From contig BEXV01000901.1 of the NCBI GenBank assembly GCA_003118195.1, forward strand, positions 62,185 to 126,184: DNA of 64,000 bases, written 5' to 3'. The position numbers and the translations under genes were made by a program. Positions within the stretch are counted from its first letter, which is position 1, and the number at the start of each line of letters is the position of its first letter. The notes beneath the pieces are model-generated. The model saw only the letters and a program-made list of their open reading frames with translations. It was not told the origin of the DNA and did not search any database. The DNA is from Hemicentrotus pulcherrimus (taxonomy: Eukaryota; Echinodermata; Echinoidea; Camarodonta; Strongylocentrotidae). Of the stretch, positions 50,330 to 61,298 are shown piece after piece.

Positions 50330-53300
50330 CATATGATTGACAAAAGTATGAAGCAACACAAACATGTACAAATTAATCTTTTTGACAAAATTTAATGAAA
50401 TTCCAATGGAAAATTCCATTTAGGACACGGTATAAACCAACCATAAATACTTAGGAAAAACAATAGTACATATTGTACAATCTCAAGCCAAAATGCCTAG
50501 TACCCACAGAGTAGTTCACTGAAACTATATGAAGGTGGTACTGCATTTAAGTCACTAAAATATTTCAAGGCTTGAAGAAAATCATAAGTCTTAAATTTCT
50601 CATTCTATGGGTAAAAAGACACTTGATGCCAGATTTCCTGAAGGCCAGGTTGCCCAATACAGGACCTCGTCACTTCTCATCCATTGAAATACATCTCCAC
50701 TCGATTAGAATGTCTTTATCTATTCACATAACGTAAAAATGCAGTTTCCCATAGAAAATACAAGAAGAAAGTTTAGCATAGATTGAGATTCAGATACAAA
50801 AGTGGAGGATCATCAGCTTGATGGACACTCGGATTTTTCAATCTTAATTTCATCTTTCTTTTGAGTATTCCTGACTACTTTATCTTGTCCCAAATACTTG
50901 TTACCCTTTGGTATCACACCGATTCAACTAAACAAGAAACTCTGCAAATAGAGAAGCCTGTAAGAATGGAGAGACCTGCTGTATTTCTTTGTGAAGATAG
51001 ATAATCATTAAAATGACAAATTCTAGACATGAATAGATCAAACCAGCTCATACTTTAATATGCAGCACTAGTTTGTGACTTCCCACCTTCTACTCATAAT
51101 CATCACAATTCTCAATCAGAATGCACTTATAAAAAAATATCTTAAGAATAATTCACATCCACCTGATTGTTTTGTAAGTCTTTCAAAATAAGGGGAAATC
51201 GGGACAAAGAGAAGGGATACTAAAAATTTATACTAAAATGATAAAGAATTGAAAAGCATTTCCACACATTGAACACTTTAAGGTTATCACTAAAATGTAT
51301 AAATTATGACCAAATTACGATACATACTAAACACTTACGATTATCATGATAATTATATATACCATATGTACAGACAATAGTCATCATGTCTTTTTTTATC
51401 CAAAACAGGCACTTCTTAAACCAAACAAAGCGAGTTTGGCTTGATACTCAAGGTTAATGTGTTAAACTTGTTTGTCTACTGAACAAAAAGAAAATAATTT
51501 ATTCAAAAAGCTTTGCAAACTTCAGCAGCATTTGAACTGATATATATCTATGTTGGAAAGATAATACCATAATTCTACACCTTTCAGATATAAAGAGTCC
51601 ATTTCTTTCGAATCTTTTTCGAACTGGATTTAGACACATTACAATTGGTAAATCATGGGTACCTTATGCCCATATCTGCACCAAGAGTGAAGAAAAGTCT
51701 ACCAAGAAATCCCTTTCCCCCTTCTAAAAGCATAGTTATCTTTGGGGGGTCTTTTCTTTTTTAAATTTCGCTATTTCATAATGATAAAATTAAAATGCAT
51801 AATTGCATTACTGACGAAATCATGCGCATCATAGAAGTTTCATCCAATGTGATGAGTAAGGAATGATCTTGAGATACTGGGTTACATGGACTTAAAAAGA
51901 GTACAAAACAGAGAAAATAACATATCATCTTCATCATCATTCTTAACCAAGTCCAACAAATTCATTTAAATATGGTGTACAATCTTACCTCGGGTGGTAA
52001 ATCTGTACCCAAGGTTTAAAATCTACAGAAACCTGTCTGGTCTAGTTTAGAATGAAACGTAGAAATGAACAAAGAATTTTCTTTCATGATTAAAAAAAAC
52101 TCTAAAAGGTTTACTATAATGTAAGAATCTTAATTGACAAGGCTTTATAAAAACACCCATGGCAGCCTTTAACAATCTTAAACAAAACTATCTTTGGTTG
52201 GTTTGTTGTGAAAGGAAACTAAGCTATTTTTAGCAAAGGAAAAAGACATCAATGGATTCACCAGAAATAATACTAATAATCCTAATAAAAAAGACCTTTG
52301 TCTCAGTTAACTTACCCTGCTGTTTCAGATATCAACACAAGATTCATAGTTCAATATTTACAGAACAAGACCAGTTATATCGTAACAAAAACATTATTAC
52401 ATCAGCTCATGTCATCTGAAAAACAAAAAAACCTTTACAATCTAGCACTTTCTGGTTTACAAGTATGGATGGTAGAACATTTTTATCTCTTTCCAATAAA
52501 AAGTATATAGGTCACTTGACTTTCTCTGCTCACATCAAAAATTAAAGTTTTCTTTACAATTCGTAGCAAAAAAACTTGCACCATGGTTTATAATGATAAA
52601 GTATCTCTACATAAAATAACTTAAGCCAGATTGTTTTTCTCTCTAGGCAAGTCTGTTGGCTGCTACACTAATCTGGCTGCGGTGAATAAGGACAGTTGGT
52701 GCATAACATCTGCATGGACATTTGCATGTCCACTCTAGGTGCCCAAGTGATTTGGTGTTAAATAATCATATAGATGGTGTGAACATTAATGTGTAGCTCT
52801 CATAAAGATAAGACCTGTGCATTAATTGACAAGAGGCATGTAAAATATGTGCAGATTTTGTAAAATGTACTTTGAAATAGATGTTCACATTTTTTTGAGA
52901 AAATAACCGAAGACACATTTTTCTTTGCATATAGAAATAATGCTAAATATAATTAAACTGAATAATTCAGTCAAAATATTAAACTATTCATTGTCATTCT
53001 CCATGATCATTGTCGTTTGTCATGGTGGGTTATTTTTTTTAATATGAAGCTACTTTCTCATGAAAATGTGTAAAACCCATTTCAAAAGTTTGAAATATTG
53101 AAGTGACAAAATGTGCATAAGACTTTGATTTTACATCAAAAGACAACGAAATTCAATTTCAATGTTGCGACCGAAGATTCACACTTTGAAACAATCATCA
53201 CTTCCATTTCTTAGGGTATTCAAGCATTGCCAACTTAGTGCCAAAGACCGTGTGCAAAGAAATTACCAAAATACTAAAATTGTGCTCTCAGTGATTGAAG

Positions 53301-54115
53301 TACATATTTGAGAAGTGCACAAAAAACGAAATTTTCAGGTACTGGAATGGGAAATTTTGTTAGTGCAGGTACAGATTTTAATAATTTGAAGGTGATTTAC
53401 AGAGAAGTGATTAGTGAGCAACTTAGACTAAAGTGGTGTAATTTTGTGCCTTAAAAGATTCTTTCTAAAATATCACACCCAAGCACACACTGAGGTTTTC
53501 AAAAATGTATCTGCAATTTGCAAGTACTGGTCGATATATGAAAATAAACAACATATCCAGGAGATTTTTTAAAAATCTAATATTACACCAAAAAGGATAA
53601 ATAAAGATACAATCAATAAATATGAAAGTAATTTTTCATCTAGATTTCAAAATTTCATTCTCTTTTAGATTTCATAATTTTGTGTTTGATTAATGAAATA
53701 AAAAAAATCACTACAAGTTTATGACACAATTCAAACAACTTATTTCATTGAAAGATAATTTAACTACTCAATATATATATACTACAAAGAAAGTAAATAA
53801 CTGCACTCGATAGAATTTCTAGAATTCTCTAATAATTATCCAAAATCTACAATCACATAACAGTACAATATACACAAACACTGGGAATTTGATTTTTCAC
53901 CAATTATATACTCATGATTACAATCCATTTTTTCTTCAAAATATAAAGATCTGAAGGAAACAAGATATCTTATAAACAATAATTAAATTGGTCTTCTCTC
54001 TTTTCCTTAAATAAACATAATATACACATAATATAGAATTGCTAGGCTAGAATGATTATCTCTCTCTCGCTCTCACTCTCTCTTACATGCACCGTATGAT
54101 TTAGAGGGTTTTGGG
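50330..54115 (-). other. Probable long 3' UTR of the RBPMS/MEC-8-like gene plus intergenic DNA
   Basis: AT-rich, no ORF of note on either strand. A minus-strand AATAAA is at 51498-51503 and other A/T-rich signals occur. A long AT-rich 3' UTR is common for this class of RNA-binding protein. The boundary with the 3' end of the plus-strand gene is not visible. Confidence 0.35.
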
Positions 54116-54201
54116 TTACCATGGCAACTGCATCACTGGAATACCAACTGGGGTTGCATTGATGGATAGAGCTGATGGGTAGTCATTTCTATTCTCTTGG
54201 G
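54116..54201 (-). CDS. RBPMS/MEC-8-like gene, C-terminal coding exon with stop
   Basis: 86 bp from acceptor cacacag to a TAA stop at 54116-54118. The phase-1 join gives ANM-A-Q-E-N-R-N-D-Y-P, then SALSINATPVGIPVMQLPW and stop. Phase and the short terminal peptide fit, but support is by reading frame only. Confidence 0.72.
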
Positions 54202-57200
54202 CTGTGTGGAAGAACAAATTTAGTGAAAGCATGTTTATTAGATTATTCCATGTAACTGAGTGGGGAAGAGTGGGGGGGGGGGATAGTTTAATTCAAAACC
54301 GTACTATTTATCTAAAGCATTCTATGTTTTAACCACGAACATAACAAAATTTGCTGGGATAGTACATGAAAGATATTAATGCTTCTATTCTCAACGTTGT
54401 CTCTCTGACGGAAGTTTAGATGTAATGGCCTTCTGGGGAATATTGAGAAGAATCCAAAAACCCACTGTCAGGAGACAGAGGGTCCACAAGAGGGCCTTAC
54501 ATAACTAGACTAAAGAGTTACAAGACAACATTGACAACATTTGTTATGGTTATTTTTTCTTGCATTAACCTTTGATGGTACACTAGACTATAGCTATTTA
54601 ACATAAGAAATTGCTTCAGTGTTACCACTACTTTAGATATAGCTGGAAAAGCTGTCAAAATCATTAAGTATAAATCAAATGATCTGTTTAGAGTCAAAGT
54701 GCATAACATAATGGCTCCAAACAGACATTCAAATTCAGAAATGATTAGGTTAATAGAAATTAGGTGTCAAAGTCCATTGCGGCTTCCTCTATTCAACATC
54801 TTACTCTCATTTACTGCTGACTAATTAGCAAACTAGAGTCCTAGGTACAAGGTCATTCTGGCAGCCAGCTGATGTGTCCTGGTATGATCATCGCGGAGGA
54901 GTTTAATTTAAGGGGGAATTCTATTTAAGACCTCACCTCACCCATATTTGCCTTGGCAAACTCTACACGAAGGCCACCACGGTCGCTTGACTTCAGCATT
55001 AGCCCCTGAAGGTGGGCCAGGGCTTGCATGGCAAACCCTACGTTCTATAAGGAGTCAAGAAATCATATACAGAGAGAATTGTAAGAGGGAAAGAGAGAGA
55101 GAGGGGGGAGAGGGGGGAGAGGGAGAGAGAGAGAGAAAGAAATAAAAACAAGTGTTAGGTTGATATTGTGGTCTGTGTTAGATAAAATCAACCCTGGTTG
55201 TAAAATCTGATTTAACCAAAAGGAAAACTTCTACCTCAATCTAACTTCCAGTGTTACTTTAGACTAAACATAAACCCAGCGCCAGGATGAAATGTGGGTA
55301 GGATACAGTGTCTATGAATTGGACATTTGTTTGCTGGGAGCCAGAAAAACAATAAAATATTTGTAAAATGACTGAAGTTAAATGCACTTTTAAGCTCTAA
55401 GCAGATAGACCAATGGCTGTACTATCTTCATTCAGCTCTATGTAGAACAGAAATTTTACAGAAATCTTTACTTTGGGAAAATTAAATATTTAAAATAATG
55501 TTGAATCTTTGAAATAAAAGATAGATTAAAGGATAAAAACATTCACATTTTCTGTTTTGAAGATATCTTTTGCATATGTACTATAATTCTTCTGATTCTA
55601 ATGTCTCATATCTTCATCACTTTACATGAAAAGATGTACAGAAACTGCTCTAAAATATTTATTTAATATATATTTCAAACATGATTATCATTAAATAATT
55701 GATACAAATTGGTCAGCCCAATCTTTTCTTATCCCATATCAATATCTTTCAAACCACAATGTAGGACAGAAAATGGACAAATCTATAGTCAAGAATTAAT
55801 ATAATTGTAATGATCAGACTGTATGCTTATGATTTGCAGCATGATATGGAAAAAGCTCTGCGCTCTAAAAATTCCCCAACATTTCCTCCACTTTTTTTTG
55901 TTTAAAGTCACTAACACTTCTTAAATCTACTCCCTAAAAGAGCACTTAATAAGTGCTTTCAGAATCGAATTCCTTACACAACTCCTATGAATGCCATAAC
56001 AAAACGTGCTTTATGATTGCAAGAGGCCATACTATTTTGATTGCCCTTGTTAGTTTGTAGCAATTAGTTGGCTAATGACAATTTACCTGGAATTCCACAA
56101 AACAGCATGGTGCACCTCCTTTGTTGTGCATGCGTAGTCTGTTAAAACCTGGGAGGCTGGGGGTGAAAACAAAACATTTTAAACAGTTTGAAATAATCTG
56201 ATTGTTTCTACACAGTGGGAGCTACTTAAGATCTGCATTCCAAAACGTTTGAGAGTATGCATTAAGGTAGTCGACTTGATTATTCTCTTAGGGGACTAAA
56301 CTGAATACAGAATAACAAATATGAATGAATAACTTTTTATAGAACAAAATATCCAAGATCAACCTTGTTAGCTTGCAACGTAGAAAGACTGAAAGAGTAT
56401 GGCTTATTCTCTTTGTGGTTTGATAGAGTAGGAAGAAAACATTTTAGTTCAAATTTTAAAATAAAAAATGTAGATAAATATTGTATGTAGCCATCCTGTG
56501 TAAATTGAGGGAAAATGGGAATGGTTCTATTAGAATTCATGTGTTAAGTCTTCACAGATTCATTTCAATATTTCTGATGGTTAAGATCCTTGCATAAAAA
56601 TGAATGTGATTCTATGGTGTGAAAATACAAGTGAACTGTGTGCTTTGTGGATCAAAGTTTTCAAAAAAGGAAAAAGATCACAACTTGTCAAACTTACCAA
56701 GCACTCAATAAACTCATTCCTTGATTAGGAATTATGGCAGAAAACTGCTAAAATGGTTGGGTGCTCATGATTCTAATGATTGTGAAAGATACCTAAGCGA
56801 ATCTTTAGTTGAATCCAAGGTTTGTGAGGTGATTTGTAAATGACAGAAAAGCAGTAACATCAGATTCTAACAAAGTTGCTAATGAAGGATGAAGTAGGGT
56901 ATAAAATTCAAATGCAATCTGGTATGCTGTAAGTGTGTAGTCTCCAAGACTGATCCATTAGTGCATCATTTAAGGTAAAATTGATTTGATTGTATTAAAA
57001 TTCAATTGTTAAACTGGTTTCAACTTTTGGCTCCTTTTGGGAAGGGACTCCAACAAATTGTTTCATTTTATTTACATTCAGGAAATTCCATGCAATGCCT
57101 CATATATGACATAAGTCTTTCATCCTTTTTTTTTTCATCCAAAATGAAAAATATCTGTATATGGCCCATGCCTAGTTGTTTTTACTTGACCATTCATCAC

Positions 57201-60200
57201 TGGTCATATCAAAAGATTCAGCACTTTTATTGGAAATAAATAGATAAATTCATGTCACACAGGACACAGTACATGGAGTCCATCATTAAATCCTTCCTTG
57301 GATCTAACTGGTGGCCCCTACCTCCAATATCAAGGGTTTGCATGTATGTATCAAAAATTGTTTAAGAAATGGAAGGAAAGTGTGACTTGTTTGTAGAGAG
57401 AACTCACCACCTGAGTGTGTCGCGTAATTCCTGCTCGGATGTGTTAGTCCCAAGGTTGGCCAAAAAAAGCGTCGAGCAGGCGGCCCCTGAGTTAGCCATG
57501 GCTACCATAGTGGCTGCATTGGCCATACTGATAGGGATGGTTTGTTGGTGGGGAAGGGGTGTGTGTTGCGTGGGGGTATGTGCAACGGCCTGGGGGGTGT
57601 GGTGAGGCTGCATGGTGGATACAATCAACAAGACAAGGATAAGAGATATGGAGGGGAGGAAACAAAAAATATAAGAAAGTCAATCAGTTTCCCCGGTTGC
57701 AAGTGTTATCTTTTTTTAAAGATGACAAATTTTAATAGCAGGTCTCTGTTGTTGAATGGTTGCTTTCTGAGAGTGGTTAATTGCCTTTTTAACTTAGTTA
57801 TCATCTTTCTGTCCTTGTTGTTATCATGTTTCATATGAATATGTTAGAAAGGATGAAGACATTCTGAACAAGTCTATTTTGTTGACAGCATACTCTTGAT
57901 GAATGAACTGACATAATAGACACTTCTATCCTTTTTAATGGATTATGTATCATTTGGGAATTAAACAGTAGAAGAACAATGTTCCTTCTTAATATATTTG
58001 TAGAAATTATGGGACATTACACTTGATATGACTCCCAATGAACCGCAAGTTTGAAAATCAAGAAGCAAGAAGAAAAAAAGAAAGATGTGAGCTCAAAACA
58101 TTGGGGAAACAATCAGCACTTAGCAGAGGAATTGTATAAAAACATCCATAAAAAGAAGGAGAAAATCCATTATCTGACATAATTAGTTCATTGATCATCA
58201 TAAAATTATACATTTTAGGGAAATTATTTTTGTGTAACATAATTCTTGTTGCACTTGTTGGCATCACTGTAAGATTAATATATCTTCATATAGGAACCCC
58301 AAAATCTAAAGCTCAATATATGCCTAAATCTTTTTTTCTTCATTAAAATAATTTTTACCCACCGCTAAATTCCTAGTACCCTTAACATTGAGCGGCTCTT
58401 CCTTTGGGTTTGTTTTTTGTATAACTTTCTCCCAAAATAATTATTGTGACACAATTCTTAATGAGTATGGATTTTCATAAGTTCATCTTGTAAATTTAAA
58501 TGATGAAATGTGCCACTTTTAATTTGAATTATTCAATGTTAGGAAAAGAAGTTGATAGGAACAACTGTTACCCAATAATCGTAAATCTATCAAACCATTC
58601 TTACCTAGAATGATAGCATCCTATCTTCAAATTTTGTAAATTGTATTTCAAAGTATGTTCTCTGTTAAAACAATTTAATTTATTCTATATAATTACACAC
58701 CTTCTTTACTACTTCAGTTCATACAAAAAGGGAAGTTGTCCAAATGGCATAAATACTTGTGTGAAACTGAAATAATGCCAACTGTTTCCTCTTAAATAAC
58801 CCACTGCTTGTTATAAAATCATATGTACCCTTTTTTTATGGATCCTATTTACTTTTTGCTACAGGTGGTTTTGCTTCTGTGCAAGCAATTTGACTTGATA
58901 TACACCCTTTTAAACAGAAATTGATGGTTGAGTAGAATAAAGAAAGCCAATTTATATGGGATGACGCCAGCCAAAAAATCCACCCAGTACATAATAATTA
59001 GTTATCATCATAAACTTGCCTAATCCTGTCTATAGTCCCACCATCCCCCATTCATTTTCACTACTATTGCTTGAATTATTTTACAGCCTGCCCTGAACAG
59101 GATCATAAATATAAATGGCCATCAAAAGATAATTTACGGTCTCAATTTCTTAAACCTTGCCACCCTCTCAGATAAACAGGCTTTCAATCGAAATGCCAAG
59201 AGTGTTATGATATTGGTTTAATAAATAGTTGCAAATATTGGGCTTGAGAGAGAGCGTTGGGGCACTGACGGATATAATTAAATGGATTTTATGATCTTAA
59301 GTAGATGCTGATGTACTGTGAATAGGCCAGGAAAATGAGAGAGAAAACTGCCAACATGTGAAATTTTCAACAATAAATCTTACCACTAATCATCATATCA
59401 GCATTTTGTGCCAGAAATGTTGTTGGTTGCAAATAGTTGCACGTGCTCAAAATTTCATTGGATGCAAGAATTGAAAATTGAATCTTTTGAAAGTGCATAC
59501 AAAGGTCAGTGCCCCTGTTTTTTGTGTGCGCTTTGAGAATATCACATGCTCTGTTCACACAACCTATAAAAACATCAAAATGACATGGTGTGCAAGTTGA
59601 ATGCTTCAAATCAACTGGTCTAAACACAGCAAATCAGTGAAACTAGCATATAAAGGATAACTCCTACGTATGCACTAAAGGAATAGATCTGACACCTGAC
59701 TTCATGAAACAATACAAAAAATACAAAATGACAGGGAACACTATCTTATGTAAATTAAGGAGTTATCTTGAAAAAGGTGGCATTTAAACACTTTCTCAAA
59801 TTATCACCCGCCTACATGTACATGTGCTCAGATATTTGTCTCATAATTATTTATGCTGGAGTGAGTGGTCACTGTAGAGCATTCTTGTCATGATTAACAG
59901 CACTGTAACAGTGTTATTTGTGGAAATGGCCTTACAACAAATAAGTGCAACAAGGAGATTGTGTTTTGCAGTTTTGTAAAAAAAAAATATTATGATAACA
60001 ACACCTCAATTGAACAAAGTGATAATTAAATTTGTTAATCTCTGCAGAGCTCCAGAGAGATATTAATTCATTTCCATGTACTATGAAATGGACTTAATTT
60101 ATATGGCTCTCAGCACTTGGGATAACACCTAGGTATAATCATAAATTCACTTTTTACTAGGTTCTCCTGTTTTCTTAAATAATCAGTAAATTTGACAGTT

Positions 60201-61298
60201 ATTGTATAAACTGCTTCTTCCCAAGTGATTTAACTGACATTACACTGCCATTTGTTATCGAAATACAAATTGTGACCAACAGGCTGATATTCTACATGAC
60301 ATGAAATGTTACCACATACATGTGTGAGTGTGAGTTGAGATTGTGTTGACTGTGTGCATTGTAACCTGTGATGACTAACAAATACCTTTCTACCTTATTG
60401 TAAATGTTTCCACATTACAAGCACAATGATTGTGTCATAACTGAGGTATAAATCTATAGAACTTGCTCAATGTATTCTTGTTGTCTATGGTTTATACATG
60501 TCTTTACACCAATCTCCCCAAATGAATTTCACCAAGCAAGATCAAGTACCTTGTGTCAAAATGGAAAAAAATCCAACACATCACAGTGACCTTTTTCCAA
60601 TCCTTCATTACCAAATGACCAATGGCCCACAGATGTCATTTGAACACACAAAGTTTGTATTTGGCCAAGTCCAAGTTATTTTGTTCCATATATTTACCCA
60701 TTACATCAAAGATTTTAAAATACCAGATCATTGCATTAACTTGATAGCCCTACTAAGGCTTGGATGAGACTTAATATCAGGAAAAATTACTACCCGGTAT
60801 ATCAATGTTACTTGTATTCCTTATTCTTTGATACTATGTAACACTAGGAACACAAATTGACCAAATAACTTGGACTTGCCCATTTCCTTATTTTACAAAC
60901 TGAGATGACATTCAAATTAAGAATGTGTACATCATTTTAGTCTCGGCATTAAAAAAAAGATGTAGTTAGCAGAGAGGAAGACTTATTAGGGTCTTTGAAG
61001 TGGAAGCCTGTGCTGATTTCTTACCAGGACATAAGCAAGTCTTGCCCCATCAGTAACGGGTAGCTGTGCATGGATGGCTGGTTGGCCCAACACAGGGTGA
61101 TGCACCCCTCCAGTCGAAGCCGTTAAATCTGTGTACGATAATCTGAAAATACAGAAGAGAGGAAAGCAAGAGAGTAATGCGACATATTCATTAGATGACA
61201 GCAGAGTGGAATAAAATAAGACTGCTCTTCATAACACTAACCCTATTCTGTGATTACCCAAAGCAGGGTGGTGTACCCCGCCATCTGTGTAAAATGAT
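54116..61298 (-). CDS. RNA-binding protein, MEC-8 / couch potato / RBPMS family, 3' part (C-terminal RRM)
   Basis: Six minus-strand exons with mutually consistent phases: 61242-61298, 61025-61142, 57408-57607, 56087-56156, 54942-55044, 54116-54201. They encode a His/Pro/Gln-rich linker, then an RRM with RNP2 TLFLANL, a central PGFNRLRMHNKGGAPCCFVEF that includes an RNP1-like KGGAPCCFVEF, and the end SSDRGGLRVEFAKANM. The C terminus is short (...MQLPW, stop). The RRM layout matches, from memory, the second RRM of nematode MEC-8 and relatives, nuclear and cytoplasmic regulators of splicing and mRNA. The N-terminal RRM must lie beyond 64 kb or in unrecognised exons. The gene converges with the giant plus-strand gene. 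Confidence 0.85.
54202..54941. other. Intron of the minus-strand gene
   Basis: 740 bp, AT-rich, containing no recognised exon or element. Confidence 0.6.
54942..55044 (-). CDS. RBPMS/MEC-8-like gene, RRM end
   Basis: 103 bp, phase 0 to 1 (acceptor ttatag, donor gtgagg). It encodes NVGFAMQALAHLQGLMLKSS and DRGGLRVEFAKANM, i.e. RRM helix 2 and beta4. Confidence 0.88.
55090..55142. repeat. (GA)n/(GGGGA)n low-complexity tract
   Basis: Purine-rich run close to the acceptor side of the RRM-end exon (a CT tract on the minus strand, 5' of the acceptor). Confidence 0.85.
56087..56156 (-). CDS. RBPMS/MEC-8-like gene, RRM centre (RNP1)
   Basis: 70 bp, phase 2 to 0 (acceptor cccccag, donor gtaaat). 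It encodes LPGFNRLRMHNKGGAPCCFV and EFQ, the beta2-beta3 segment carrying an RNP1-like motif. Confidence 0.88.
57408..57607 (-). CDS. RBPMS/MEC-8-like gene, start of RRM
   Basis: 200 bp, phase 0 to 2 (acceptor ccatgcag, donor gtgagt). It encodes PHHTPQAVAHTPTQHTPLPH, SMANAATMVAMANSGAAC, then RRM beta1/RNP2 STLFLANLGTNTSEQELRDT. The GTGAGT donor is preferred over GTGGTG three bases earlier because it keeps RRM spacing (LRDTLRCLPGF). Confidence 0.85.
57608..61024. other. Large intron of the minus-strand gene
   Basis: 3.4 kb of AT-rich sequence. Apart from the dispersed repeat at 60640-60775 nothing was recognised. Confidence 0.55.
60640..60775 (+). repeat. Dispersed repeat copy (related to 9130-9260)
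   Basis: ATCAAAGATTTTAAAATACC, GATCATTGCATTAAC and AAGGCTTGGAT match the minus strand of the copy at 9.2 kb. Confidence 0.5.
61025..61142 (-). CDS. RBPMS/MEC-8-like gene, linker exon
   Basis: 118 bp, phase 2 to 0 (acceptor attttcag, donor gtaaga). It encodes LSYTDLTASTGGVHHPVLGQ, then PAIHAQLPV and ARLAYVL. A P-A-[IL]-H-A-Q-type motif also occurs, as far as I recall, in vertebrate RBPMS tails. Confidence 0.75.
61242..61298 (-). CDS. RBPMS/MEC-8-like gene, 57-bp cassette exon
   Basis: Acceptor tatttcag and donor gttagt on the minus strand. It encodes SFYTDGGVHHPALGNHRI between phase-2 boundaries at both ends, so inclusion or skipping keeps the frame. It is similar to the start of the next exon (YTD...GGVHHPVLG), which points to tandem exon duplication. 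Confidence 0.65.

Noticed and set aside
55090..55142. Tandem purine repeats as a CRISPR or other array
   Set aside because: Simple low-complexity DNA in a eukaryotic intron. No spacer and repeat pattern anywhere in the window.
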